This document shows, one piece after another, positions 17,723-26,015 of a DNA stretch of 42,353 nt; position 1 is the stretch's first letter; every line of letters begins with the position of its first letter. The notes beneath the pieces were generated by a model that did no database searches, was not told the DNA's origin, and saw only the letters and a list, made by a program, of their open reading frames with translations. A program made the position numbers and the translations under genes. The stretch comes from a bacterium (lineage in GTDB: Bacteria > Armatimonadota > JACIXR01), in contig JACIXQ010000013.1 of NCBI GenBank assembly GCA_014360465.1, forward strand, positions 376 to 42,728. Reading direction: 5' to 3'.

Positions 17723-18748
17723 TTAGAATTGCTTAAGGAAGCGGAGGTCGTTCTCAAGGAAAAGACGAATATCGTTGATTCCGTATTTGAGCATTGCGAT
17801 GCGTTCCGCTCCCATACCGAAGGCAAATCCCTGCCATTCATCAGGGTCATAGCCAACATTGCGTAGAACCTGAGGATGCACCATCCCGCAGCCAAGTATC
17901 TCAAGCCACCCGCTATAGGAACAAACCCTACAACCCTCCCCGCCGCAGATTATGCAGGAAATAGAGGCATCTGCGGATGGCTCTGTGAAGGGAAAATAAT
18001 CAGGGCGAAAACGCATCCTGACATTTTTGCCAAACATCCTCTCACAGAATAGCGTTAGAACCCCCTTCAAATCGGAGAAAGTAACACCTTTATCAACCAT
18101 CAGTCCTTCCACCTGATGGAATGTATGGGAATGTGTGGCGTCTATCTGGTCCCGTCTGAAGACCCTCCCTGGGGCGATTATCCGGATAGGAGGTTGGCGC
18201 GATTCCATCACCCTTATCTGGACAGCGGAGGTTTCCGTGCGTAGGAGTATATCATCCGTGATATAAAAGGAATCGTGCTCGTCCCTCACTGGGTGCTCCG
18301 GAGGGATGTTTAGAGCAATGAAATTATGATATTCCGTCTCTATTTCCGGTCCTTCCACAACTTCAAAACCCAACCCAATAAATATTTCTTTTATCTCATC
18401 TATCACCTGATTAAGGGGGTGTTTCCTCCCAAGGCGAGGAGGAATGCCAGGGAGGGAAACATCTATCCTTTCCCTCTCCTGCAGAAGGGACTTGATAAAG
18501 GCGTAGCGGGTTTCCAAGGCGGAGGAAATCTTTTCCTGTGCCTCATTTACCAATCTACCAATAAGTGGACGCTCCTCAGGAGGAAGATTGCCAAGTTCTC
18601 TTCTGATAAGGGTGAGCTTCCCTTTCTTTCCGAGAAAGCCCACCCTTATCCGCTCCAAATCCTCCTCACTTTGAGCAGAGGAAATGAGCTCCTCTGCTTC
18701 CCTTTCTATCCGCTTAATCTCCTCTTGAAGGCTACTAACCTTTCCCAT
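17723..18748 (-). CDS. pheS: phenylalanyl-tRNA synthetase alpha subunit
   Basis: 341 residues. N-terminal coiled-coil arm (about 1-90) that binds tRNA, then the class II catalytic core with motif 2 (VFRRDQIDATHSHTFHQVEG) and motif 3 (GFAFGMGAERIAMLKYG). A four-Cys cluster (CIICGGEGCRVC) lies before motif 3. Its ATG overlaps the rplT stop (TAATG), which implies coupled translation. The beta subunit gene pheT, usually next in line, is absent; mltG follows instead. Confidence 0.96.
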   Translation of the reverse strand: MGKVSSLQEEIKRIEREAEELISSAQSEEDLERIRVGFLGKKGKLTLIRRELGNLPPEERPLIGRLVNEAQEKISSALETRYAFIKSLLQERERIDVSLPGIPPRLGRKHPLNQVIDEIKEIFIGLGFEVVEGPEIETEYHNFIALNIPPEHPVRDEHDSFYITDDILLRTETSAVQIRVMESRQPPIRIIAPGRVFRRDQIDATHSHTFHQVEGLMVDKGVTFSDLKGVLTLFCERMFGKNVRMRFRPDYFPFTEPSADASISCIICGGEGCRVCSYSGWLEILGCGMVHPQVLRNVGYDPDEWQGFAFGMGAERIAMLKYGINDIRLFLENDLRFLKQF

Positions 18749-19113
18749 TATCCGGTGGAAGCGAGGACAGCCTTCGCTTTCTCCACGAGGGCACGGAATC
18801 CCTCGGGGTTTGATATTGCCATATCAGCGAGGATTTTCCTGTTAAGGGCGATACCCAATTTGGAGAGCGCTCCCATAAATGAGGAGTAGGAAAGCCCTTC
18901 CTCGCGGCAAGCGGCGTTTATCCTGGCTATCCATAATCTACGGAAGTCCCTTTTCTTCTCCCTCCTATGCCGATAGGCATGGTAGAGGGCATGGAGAACC
19001 GCCTCGTTCGCATGGATAAAGCGCTTACCTCTACCTCCACGAAAACCCTTCGCCAATTTCAAGATTTTCTTATGTCTTCTTCTGTTTACTATGCCACCTT
19101 TTACTCTTGCCAT
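18748..19113 (-). CDS. rplT: 50S ribosomal protein L20
   Basis: 121 residues, basic. Seen: [21 protein letters not shown]-type N-terminus, [22 protein letters not shown] and the C-terminal domain with [11 protein letters not shown]20 binds 23S rRNA during assembly and in E. coli and B. subtilis represses rpmI-rplT translation. It is the third gene of infC-rpmI-rplT, 13 bases after rpmI. Confidence 0.97.
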   Translation of the reverse strand: MARVKGGIVNRRRHKKILKLAKGFRGGRGKRFIHANEAVLHALYHAYRHRREKKRDFRRLWIARINAACREEGLSYSSFMGALSKLGIALNRKILADMAISNPEGFRALVEKAKAVLASTG

Positions 19114-19126
19114 TTTTAAACCTCCT

Positions 19127-19324
19127 TTAAAGATAGGGTACGAGCCTTCTTACCCTTTTCTCCATCGTCTTATCAACGACGGCTTCCTGTCTGAGGCGCC
19201 TTACCCTTGCCTCCCTTTTCTTTCTCATAAGATGGTTGAGGCGGGTATGGAGCCTCATAATCTTGCCCTTCCCTGTAACCTTAAACCTTTTAGCTGCGGA
19301 CTTCCTTGTCTTTAGCTTCGGCAT
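19127..19324 (-). CDS. rpmI: 50S ribosomal protein L35
   Basis: 65 residues, very basic ([20 protein letters not shown], then [13 protein letters not shown]). Standard length and place between infC and rplT. RBS GGAGG about 8 bases before the ATG. Confidence 0.97.
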   Translation of the reverse strand: MPKLKTRKSAAKRFKVTGKGKIMRLHTRLNHLMRKKREARVRRLRQEAVVDKTMEKRVRRLVPYL

Positions 19325-19343
19325 AGTTCAAACCTCCTTTTTC

Positions 19344-19859
19344 TCATTTTCGTTTGGGCATAAAGAGGATGCTCATCCTCCTGCCCTCCAATTTAGTATC
19401 TCTCTCAACAACCGCATAATCCTTTAAAGCTTCTTTTACCTTGTCCAATAGTTCCTTTCCCTTATCAATGAAACTCAGCTCTCTCCCCCTAAAGAAGACC
19501 ACAACCCTGACTTTGTGCTTCGCCTCAAGAAATTCCCTTATCTTCTTCAACTTTATAAGGAAATCATGGTTATCTATAAACAATCTAAACCTGATTTCCT
19601 TGACCTCCTGTGTTTTCTGCTTCTTTGATTCCTCCTTCCGCTTCTTCTCCTGTTCATACTTATACTTTGAATAGTCCAAAATCCGGCACACAGGTGGGTT
19701 AGCTTGGGGAGCCACCTCCACGAGGTCTAATCCCTTTTCCCTAGCCATCCTCTGCGCCTTCTGTATAGGAACTATACCCACCTGTACCCCATTTTCATCT
19801 ATCAACCTTACCTCTCTTGCCCTTATTTCCTCATTAACTCGCCAACGCTGTTCGCTTAT
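19344..19859 (-). CDS. infC: translation initiation factor IF-3, probable AUA start
   Basis: IF-3 binds the 30S subunit, checks initiator tRNA and start codon, and prevents subunit joining. Starting at the first standard codon (TTG at 19803-19805) the protein has 153 residues but lacks the first part of the IF3-N domain. The frame stays open upstream to a TAG at 19878-19880 and encodes the missing piece (RWRVNEEIRAREVRL). The only plausible start there is ATA at 19857-19859, behind a strong AGGAGGAGG ending 11 bases before it, giving about 171 residues, the family's usual length. E. coli infC uses the rare AUU for self-control, so a non-standard start is expected. A TATAAT on the minus strand at 19904-19909 may be its -10, without a clear -35. 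Confidence 0.9.
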   Translation of the reverse strand: MSEQRWRVNEEIRAREVRLIDENGVQVGIVPIQKAQRMAREKGLDLVEVAPQANPPVCRILDYSKYKYEQEKKRKEESKKQKTQEVKEIRFRLFIDNHDFLIKLKKIREFLEAKHKVRVVVFFRGRELSFIDKGKELLDKVKEALKDYAVVERDTKLEGRRMSILFMPKRK

Positions 19860-19919
19860 AGAAACATCAACCTCCTCCTAAAAATTGGGAATTTTGGGGG
19901 AATATTATATAGCATTTCC

Positions 19920-21710
19920 TCAAATTGAGATATTATCAGTTTCCCTCTCTTTCGTCAAGTTAATTATAAAGTCTTCCAACTTCATAGCGGGTAAAATTTC
20001 CCCACCCCTTTTCCTTGGCGCGACCGTCCCGTTTGCCGATTCTCTATCCCCTACAACAAGAATATATGGTATTTTCAGAACTTGTGCCTCCCTTATCCTA
20101 TAATTCAAAGTCTCATTTCGGGCATCCAGCTCAACCCTGAAGCCCGCTTCCCTGAGTCGCTCAACCACCCTATTGGCATAGTCAATATGCCTTTCCGCAA
20201 TCGGCAGAACAACCACTTGGATAGGAGCTAACCAGAGAGGAAAGGCTCCTGCGTGATGCTCTATCAGGGTGCCCATAAACCTCTCAAGACTACCAAGGAC
20301 AGCCCTATGCACCATAACAGCGATATGCTCCTTACCATCCGCCCCGATATAAGTTATGTTGAACCGCTGGGGTAGATTGAAGTCCACCTGGATAGTTGGT
20401 CCCTGCCAGAGTCTCCCTAAAGAATCCTTTAGACTAATATCTATCTTCGGACCGTAGAAGACACCTCCTCCTTCATCAACGATATAATCTATCCCTCTCT
20501 CCTCCAGAACAGTTCTCAATATCCCTTCCGCCATTTCCCAAACTTCAAGCGTTCCTGCGAATTTCTCGGGACGAGTGCTCAGCTTATGGACAAGCTCGTC
20601 AAACCCAAATTTACCCATCATATAATGGGCGAGCTCCAATACCTCCTCTATTTCCTTCTTCAACCCATCAGGCGTGCAGAAGATATGGGCATCATCCTGG
20701 GTGAATCCCCTCACACGGAGCAATCCGTGAAGGACACCCGAACGTTCATAGCGATAGACCGTGCCAAGTTCGGCGTATTTTATGGGAAGCTCTCGGTAGC
20801 TACGCTGTTTGCTCTTATATATGAGGATGTGGAAGGGGCAATTCATCGGTTTAAGGATGTACTCACTACCCTCAAATTGCATAGGTGGATACATATTTTC
20901 TTTGTACATCTCAAGGTGACCGGATATCCGCCAGAGGTCGGCACGGGCGATATGGGGAGTATAGACCAACTGGTATCCCCGCTTGATGTGCTCCTCCTTC
21001 CAAAAATCTTCAATGAGCTTCCTAACTATAGCGCCTCGTGGATGCCAGAATACGAGCCCAGCGCCTGCCTCCTCTTCTATGCTGAACAATTCAAGAATCC
21101 TTCCCAGCGTCCTGTGGTCCCGCTTCTCCGCCTCCTCAAGGAAATGGAGATAATCCATCAATTGTTCCTTGGTGGGAAATGATGTCCCCTTTATCCTCTG
21201 AAGAGAAGGATTTCCCTCCTCACCCTTCCAGTATGCGCTGGATATTGAAAGTAGCTTGAAGCCTTCTGGATTTATGTAGGATGTATTTGCCAGATGCGGT
21301 CCACGGCAGAGGTCAAAGAAATCTCCCTGCTCGTAGACGGTGACGGTTTCTCCCTCTATCTCATCTATGAGTTCCAATTTCAGGGTTTCTCCTCGCTGTT
21401 CAAAGAGCCTCCTCGCTTCCTCCTTCCTCATCTCCTTCCTGACAATAGGGATGTTAGCCTTTGCCAATTCCCTCATCTTCTCCTCTATCTTGACCAAATC
21501 CTCCTGCGTGAAGGGAGTTTCCTTAAGGAAATCGTAGAAGAAACCGTCCTCAGTGGCGGGACCTATTCCCAATTTTACATCAGGGAAAATCTGCTTGACA
21601 GCATGGGCTAAGAGATGGGCAGTGGAGTGGCGGTATATCTCCTTCCCTTCTTCCTCATCAAAAGTGAACTCTTTTATTGAACCATCAGGCATAGGAACGG
21701 GAAACTTCAC
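19920..21710 (-). CDS. thrS: threonyl-tRNA synthetase lacking the TGS domain
   Basis: 596 residues against about 640 for the common form. The editing-domain motif HxxxH is at H28/H32, very near the N-terminus, so the N-terminal TGS domain (about 60 residues) is absent or reduced to MPDGSIKEF-like remains. The catalytic core follows: the zinc ligand Cys in MNCPFHILIY, motif 2 in YRYERSGVLHGLLRVRGFTQDDAHIF, motif 3 around MVHRAVLGSLERFMGTLIEHHAGAFP, and an anticodon-binding C-terminal domain. The start overlaps the stop of the UroD-like gene by four bases (ATGA), and that gene's frame occupies the upstream bases, so no missed TGS-coding exon is evident. Confidence 0.95.
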   Translation of the reverse strand: MKFPVPMPDGSIKEFTFDEEEGKEIYRHSTAHLLAHAVKQIFPDVKLGIGPATEDGFFYDFLKETPFTQEDLVKIEEKMRELAKANIPIVRKEMRKEEARRLFEQRGETLKLELIDEIEGETVTVYEQGDFFDLCRGPHLANTSYINPEGFKLLSISSAYWKGEEGNPSLQRIKGTSFPTKEQLMDYLHFLEEAEKRDHRTLGRILELFSIEEEAGAGLVFWHPRGAIVRKLIEDFWKEEHIKRGYQLVYTPHIARADLWRISGHLEMYKENMYPPMQFEGSEYILKPMNCPFHILIYKSKQRSYRELPIKYAELGTVYRYERSGVLHGLLRVRGFTQDDAHIFCTPDGLKKEIEEVLELAHYMMGKFGFDELVHKLSTRPEKFAGTLEVWEMAEGILRTVLEERGIDYIVDEGGGVFYGPKIDISLKDSLGRLWQGPTIQVDFNLPQRFNITYIGADGKEHIAVMVHRAVLGSLERFMGTLIEHHAGAFPLWLAPIQVVVLPIAERHIDYANRVVERLREAGFRVELDARNETLNYRIREAQVLKIPYILVVGDRESANGTVAPRKRGGEILPAMKLEDFIINLTKERETDNISI

Positions 21711-22735
21711 TGGGCAATCATCTCCGCTAAGGCTATGAAATTATGAGCTGCCTTCTCGCCATAGATACCAGAGGCAGTGCCACCGAGGATGTAGCCCTCT
21801 GGTCTAATTCCCTTTATCCTCTCTAATGCGATTTTTTTAACCATTTCCTCGTCCATTTTATTCAAAATCTCCATATCGTCAAGGTTTCCCACAAGACAGA
21901 CATCTTCCCCTATGAGCCTCTGTGCCTCCTCCAAATCCACATCTCCCCAGGGAGGTGCCTCCAAAGGGTCAAGGGCATCAATTCCCAAATCCCTCAAATC
22001 TCGTAGGAAATTCCTCACTTTACCATGGTTATGATAATAAGCAATAGCACCATAACGATGTATGGTTTCTATCAATGGAATATCAAATGGTTTAAGAAGA
22101 GCATCAACTCCTTTGGGACCAAGTTGCTGGGTCACATATTCACCTCCGATGATTCGGAAAGCATCCACACCCTCTCTACAAAGTTCCTCTACCATTGCTA
22201 TCGCCCTTTCGGTTCCTACCTCTGTTAGCTTTATTATTAGCTGAGGGTTAACAGCCCAGTTTAGGCAGAAATCTTCCGGAGAAAAGAAACTGGCTGGTAG
22301 GCATACTCCATTGGGAATACCAACAAGGACCAATCCTTCCTCTCCAAGCCATTCTCTTAATTCATAGAAATGCCTGGCGGAGGGAGAGGGCTTCTCATAT
22401 GGTAGGGAGAGAAACCTTTCCGCGTCCTCGGGCATCTTAAAAGGAAACTCAACCATTGCTTGGGTTATCTCTGTTCTCGCTATCCTCCAGCTGAATTCTC
22501 CCGCAGGAGTAGATAGCCGATACCTACCATCACCCAAATCCTCAACGCCTCTAATGTATTCTCCCCAGAATGGGTCTACTCCCGAGAAAGCTTCTACAAA
22601 AATATCCGTCTTCTTTATGAGTTCCTGGGCTATTTCACTATTAGGGTCTAACCTTCCCAAGCCCCAAGGTGAAACGGGGATTCTATCTACCTTCTCCTTC
22701 CTTATCGCCCGCAAAATCCTCTCCCTTGAGGTCAT
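21707..22735 (-). CDS. UroD-superfamily methyltransferase (MtaA/CmuA-like)
   Basis: 342 residues with the uroporphyrinogen-decarboxylase fold: N-terminal TSRERILRAIRKEKVDRIPV and C-terminal GRYILGG-type segment (EGYILGGTASGIYG). In this branch many proteins are zinc-dependent methyltransferases moving methyl groups between cobamide proteins and thiols. MtaA uses His-x-Cys plus a distant Cys for zinc; here the matching loop reads H235-N-H237-G, with C280 later, so His replaces the first Cys. True haem-pathway UroD is less likely because its Arg-rich N-terminal motif is not seen. It is translated together with thrS. It is the only candidate methyltransferase in the window for the corrinoid protein at 28571, though it is several genes away. 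Confidence 0.75.
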   Translation of the reverse strand: MTSRERILRAIRKEKVDRIPVSPWGLGRLDPNSEIAQELIKKTDIFVEAFSGVDPFWGEYIRGVEDLGDGRYRLSTPAGEFSWRIARTEITQAMVEFPFKMPEDAERFLSLPYEKPSPSARHFYELREWLGEEGLVLVGIPNGVCLPASFFSPEDFCLNWAVNPQLIIKLTEVGTERAIAMVEELCREGVDAFRIIGGEYVTQQLGPKGVDALLKPFDIPLIETIHRYGAIAYYHNHGKVRNFLRDLRDLGIDALDPLEAPPWGDVDLEEAQRLIGEDVCLVGNLDDMEILNKMDEEMVKKIALERIKGIRPEGYILGGTASGIYGEKAAHNFIALAEMIAQ

Positions 22736-22806
22736 AGGAGAAAACCTTTTTCTGATTCTTTATATATCTTAGAGGTTATGATGAATTTCATAGGCGTGAT
22801 AAAAAA

Positions 22807-22881
22807 TGGTGGGCGGTGTTGGAGTTGAACCAACCACCTTCTCCTCGTCAAGGAGACGTTCTCCCGCTGAACTAACCGCCC
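22807..22881 (-). tRNA. tRNA-Val (anticodon GAC)
   Basis: Full cloverleaf on the minus strand: acceptor GGGCGGT/ACCGCCC, D-stem GTTC/GAAC, anticodon stem TCTCC/GGAGA with loop TTGACGA (anticodon GAC), a 5-base variable loop, T-stem GTTGG/CCAAC with loop TTCAACT. The discriminator A and CCA are encoded in the DNA (22807-22810). T6 follows immediately on the minus strand and may help end the transcript. Confidence 0.96.
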
Positions 22882-22892
22882 AACCAAGTAAA

Positions 22893-22921
22893 ATTATACT
22901 CGCACAAAACATAAATGGCAA
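22893..22921 (-). promoter_or_regulatory. promoter of tRNA-Val
   Basis: Minus strand: TTGCCA (22916-22921, five of six consensus bases), 17-base spacer, perfect TATAAT (22893-22898), 11 bases before the tRNA. One of the best sigma70-type promoters in the window; the UroD-like/thrS genes downstream could share it by read-through. Confidence 0.7.
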
Positions 22922-22929
22922 AGTTTTTT

Positions 22930-23493
22930 TCACGCTACCTTTGCAAGAGAAGGTTTTAGAAGAAGCACATCACAAGGAGCGTTTCTAACGACATACTGGA
23001 CGCTCCTACCGAGGGTTACCTCCTCTTCGGGATGCTCAGAGAGAAGAAGGAGTATCAAGCTCGCATTATCCTCCTTTGCTGCTTGCACTATGCCCGCTCC
23101 GGCAATCCGTGCCTTCACTATCTTTCCTTTAGCGACAACCCCTGCCTTCTCAGCAACGACCTGTGCGTGGAGGAGCACCCTCTCCCCCTTTTCTCGCTCC
23201 TGGGGGACCTCAGCATCGGGAGGTAGAAGGAGTGGTATTTCCATCACATAGACGAAGCGAAGCGGTGAGCCCAAACGTTGAGCAAAGGTAATAGCGATAT
23301 CCAAAAGCCTCTCCGAGAGGGGGGTGCCGGTGATGGGCACAATTATTGAGCCCTGCATCTCCTCCTCTCCTTTTATAACAGTTTCCATAGCTACCCTCAC
23401 ATATACTGGTGGATGGAGCATCCACCAGAGGATGGAACCCACGCTAAAGGCGAATCCTAAGGCGATGATTAATCCGATAGGGTTAACGCTCAT
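22930..23493 (-). CDS. membrane-anchored universal stress protein (UspA-like)
   Basis: 187 residues from the preferred ATG at 23493 (MSVNPIGLIIALG), which has AAAGGTG upstream; an in-frame ATG 13 codons earlier would overlap the previous gene by 50 bases. One hydrophobic anchor (about 5-27) is followed by a Usp domain: IIVPITGTPLSERLLDIAITFA, and near the end the ATP-loop-like GRSVQYVVRNAPCDVLLLKP. Usp domains are normally soluble; an N-terminal membrane anchor is unusual. It is the last gene after an APC permease and a small membrane protein, which suggests it modulates that transporter; this is inference. Confidence 0.8.
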   Translation of the reverse strand: MSVNPIGLIIALGFAFSVGSILWWMLHPPVYVRVAMETVIKGEEEMQGSIIVPITGTPLSERLLDIAITFAQRLGSPLRFVYVMEIPLLLPPDAEVPQEREKGERVLLHAQVVAEKAGVVAKGKIVKARIAGAGIVQAAKEDNASLILLLLSEHPEEEVTLGRSVQYVVRNAPCDVLLLKPSLAKVA

Positions 23494-23692
23494 CGCTTTT
23501 TTCACCTTTGAGAAGCAGTTGTAGAGTGCCATATAACCGATAAATTCCGTAAAGCACTATTGCGACACCAACGAAATCATAGATAAGGGTTGCTTCCCTG
23601 ACAATACCCTGAAGGACTATCAACACACCAAGGAACACAATGATAATTTGCATAAATAGACGAGAATAGAGAACGGCTTTACTTGGTCTCAT
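23483..23692 (-). CDS. small two-helix membrane protein of unknown function
   Basis: 69 residues with two hydrophobic stretches (about 10-30 and 38-60) and a charged tail (KGEKSDER). It overlaps the permease gene by 14 bases and the Usp gene by 11 bases, so all three are probably translated in a chain. I do not recognise a family. A role as an accessory subunit of the permease is a guess from position only. Confidence 0.65.
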   Translation of the reverse strand: MRPSKAVLYSRLFMQIIIVFLGVLIVLQGIVREATLIYDFVGVAIVLYGIYRLYGTLQLLLKGEKSDER

Positions 23693-25196
23693 CCTTTGCC
23701 CCCTCCAATGCTTTGAGATATTCTTCCAAAGCCTCGACTTCTCCCGCTTCCTTCAGAACTTTAATCTGCTCATTCACCCAATCACGGGTGATACTTCTGA
23801 AAAGGGGCAAGTTGCTTTTTTTCCTATGAAGGAAATAGACAATTAAACCAAGAAACAACCAGAGAGGTCCGAAAATTCTCGCCCAGTGATGCGTCGCTAA
23901 GACAAGAACGAAGTATGTGGAAGTCCCGATTATAGCAATAAGTCCTAAAATAGGAAAGTCAACTTTTCTCCCTTTAAAGTTAACATTGATATTTCCTGGT
24001 ATTTTATAGGGGCGGGGGGTATAGGGGTCAGTCAAGCGGAGTCGCAAATGAGAGATGCACACAAGCGTGTAGGAAGCAAGAGCACCGAAAGCATACATAT
24101 CAGCGAGAGTTTTCATAGCGCTCTCGCTTAGCCCTGCGAGCACAAGCTGGATTACAACTATGGTGGAGAAGAGCAGGATTGTGCGATGGGGAGTGCGGTA
24201 GCGAGGATGAACTCCACTGAACCAACGAGGTAGTAGTTGTAGCTTTGACATAGAATATGAGACGCGGGAATACCCCATAACACCTGTATTGGCTGAAGCA
24301 TAGAGTAGGGTAAAGCCGAGGATAGCAGTAAATGGACCGGCGATGGCGCCTATTAGGGGGAGTGTTTTGGCGAGATAAGCGATGGGGTCGCTCATATGCT
24401 TGGCAAGCGGCTTCCAGCCGAGGCTTCCCACTCCCAGAATAGAGAACGCGAGGGCGTAGATTAGAACGACAAAAGTTAAGGAAATGGAAGTGCGTGGGAT
24501 TATTGATGCTGGTCTGATGGTCTCCTCTGCCGCTTGGGATATCGCCTCAAGTCCCACGAAGGCAACTACCGCTATTGTCATACTGTAAAGGAATTGACCC
24601 ATATGGGGAACTTCCCTTGTTATCTGATGCATAAAGAGCTCTGGTTTGAAGGCGAAGAGAAGACCAATAATTATGATCAACGACTCGTTAATTATATCAA
24701 CCGCACAGAAAATTTCGTTCAGTCGTGAGGATTCCCTTATCCCCCGAATGTTTATCGCCATCAAAAACAATATCAAAAATAGCGTCTCCACTATGGGTAT
24801 CCATCTGCTATGTTGAAAATAGGGGAAAAAGAAGTTAAAATAGCCCGCTGCTGCATAAGCGAAGAGGGAAACATCCACAGTAAAATCCAAAAGGAAAGCC
24901 CAACCAGCAACGAACCCCCAAAAATCGCCCAAACCTCTCAATGAATAATATTGTCCACCACCTGCTACCGGATAGGAAGCAGCGAGCTCCGTATATATGA
25001 GACCGATCAAAACATAGAGAAGCCCAGTTATGAAAAGAGCATAAGGAGCCGCACCCCTTGCGTAAAACAGTATCAAGCCAAGTGCCATATATATATCCGC
25101 GCCCACACCCGCATAGCCCCAGGTGAAAGAGCCCCAGATGCTAACGGCTCTTCTTAAAGAGGGACCTTCTTCTTTACCGAGTTTATCTTCTGCCAT
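23679..25196 (-). CDS. APC-superfamily amino acid/amine permease
   Basis: 505 residues with about 12 hydrophobic segments. APC features: the N-terminal GSFTWGYAGVGADIYMALG, GGGQYYSLRGLGDFWGFVAGW after helix 2, and VAFVGLEAISQAAEETIRP in helix 6. It would exchange or import amino acids or amines in the inner membrane; substrate unknown. A charged helical C-terminal tail (about 470-505) faces the cytoplasm. Starts two bases after the uppP stop and overlaps the next small gene. Confidence 0.85.
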   Translation of the reverse strand: MAEDKLGKEEGPSLRRAVSIWGSFTWGYAGVGADIYMALGLILFYARGAAPYALFITGLLYVLIGLIYTELAASYPVAGGGQYYSLRGLGDFWGFVAGWAFLLDFTVDVSLFAYAAAGYFNFFFPYFQHSRWIPIVETLFLILFLMAINIRGIRESSRLNEIFCAVDIINESLIIIIGLLFAFKPELFMHQITREVPHMGQFLYSMTIAVVAFVGLEAISQAAEETIRPASIIPRTSISLTFVVLIYALAFSILGVGSLGWKPLAKHMSDPIAYLAKTLPLIGAIAGPFTAILGFTLLYASANTGVMGYSRVSYSMSKLQLLPRWFSGVHPRYRTPHRTILLFSTIVVIQLVLAGLSESAMKTLADMYAFGALASYTLVCISHLRLRLTDPYTPRPYKIPGNINVNFKGRKVDFPILGLIAIIGTSTYFVLVLATHHWARIFGPLWLFLGLIVYFLHRKKSNLPLFRSITRDWVNEQIKVLKEAGEVEALEEYLKALEGAKDETK

Positions 25197-25198
25197 AG

Positions 25199-25999
25199 CT
25201 ACCTATACGAATTTATTATTATAAATAACAAAACCAATAAGGCAAAAATGAAGCGATAGACGACAAATGGTATAAAGCTACCCTTTCTCAAAAATCTCAG
25301 AAGAAACCAAACCGCTATATAACTCGCTATAGCAGCGGAAACGAAGCCAAAGATAAGAGAAAGTAGCTCAACCCCCATAAGGGAAACGATTTTTCTCCCC
25401 TCCCATAGTGCAGCGCCTGCAATTATCGGGGTAGCAAGCAAAAAGGAAAAGCGAGCGCTCTCCTCTTTTTTCAATCCTGTAAAGAGCCCGGCTGTCATCG
25501 TCGCACCTGAACGGGATACACCAGGTATTATTGCTAATGCCTGAGATAAACCTATGATAATCGCTTCTTTCCAGCCAACATCCTCTACTCCTTTTTCGTT
25601 CCGCCTTCCATAAATATCAGCGAATAAAAGCAAGAGCCCAAATGACGACATAGTTATCGCAATTATAGATGGCGAACGAAACACATCCTCCGCTTGCTTC
25701 TCCAAAAGAGCGCCGAAAAGAGCCCCAGGGATGCAGGCAATTATGATATAAAGCAAAAGCCTCCTCATTTTGGGCTCCCCACTTATAGTCCCTCCGATTA
25801 GCTTTATCCAGTCGGGCAAAAGGAAAGCGACTAATCCCACAAGGGTTCCAAGGTGGAGAGCAACATCGAATGACAGTCCCTGATAATGCCATCCCAAAAG
25901 CCAAGGAAAAATGTAAAGATGAGCGGATGAGGATATTGGTAACAACTCAGTAAAACCCTGAAGAATGCCCAACAGGACTGCCTGATGTATCGTCATCAT
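25199..25999 (-). CDS. uppP: undecaprenyl-diphosphatase (BacA/UppP)
   Basis: 266-residue polytopic inner-membrane enzyme that dephosphorylates undecaprenyl diphosphate so the lipid carrier for peptidoglycan and other glycans is recycled; overproduction gives bacitracin resistance. Family motifs: GILQGFTELLPISSSAHL near the N-terminus and PGVSRSGATMTAGL in the middle. ATG (doubled) behind GGAGGAAAA. It lies 16 bases after purA in the same operon. Confidence 0.96.
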   Translation of the reverse strand: MMTIHQAVLLGILQGFTELLPISSSAHLYIFPWLLGWHYQGLSFDVALHLGTLVGLVAFLLPDWIKLIGGTISGEPKMRRLLLYIIIACIPGALFGALLEKQAEDVFRSPSIIAITMSSFGLLLLFADIYGRRNEKGVEDVGWKEAIIIGLSQALAIIPGVSRSGATMTAGLFTGLKKEESARFSFLLATPIIAGAALWEGRKIVSLMGVELLSLIFGFVSAAIASYIAVWFLLRFLRKGSFIPFVVYRFIFALLVLLFIIINSYR

Positions 26000-26015
26000 T
26001 TTTCCTCCTTGTATC

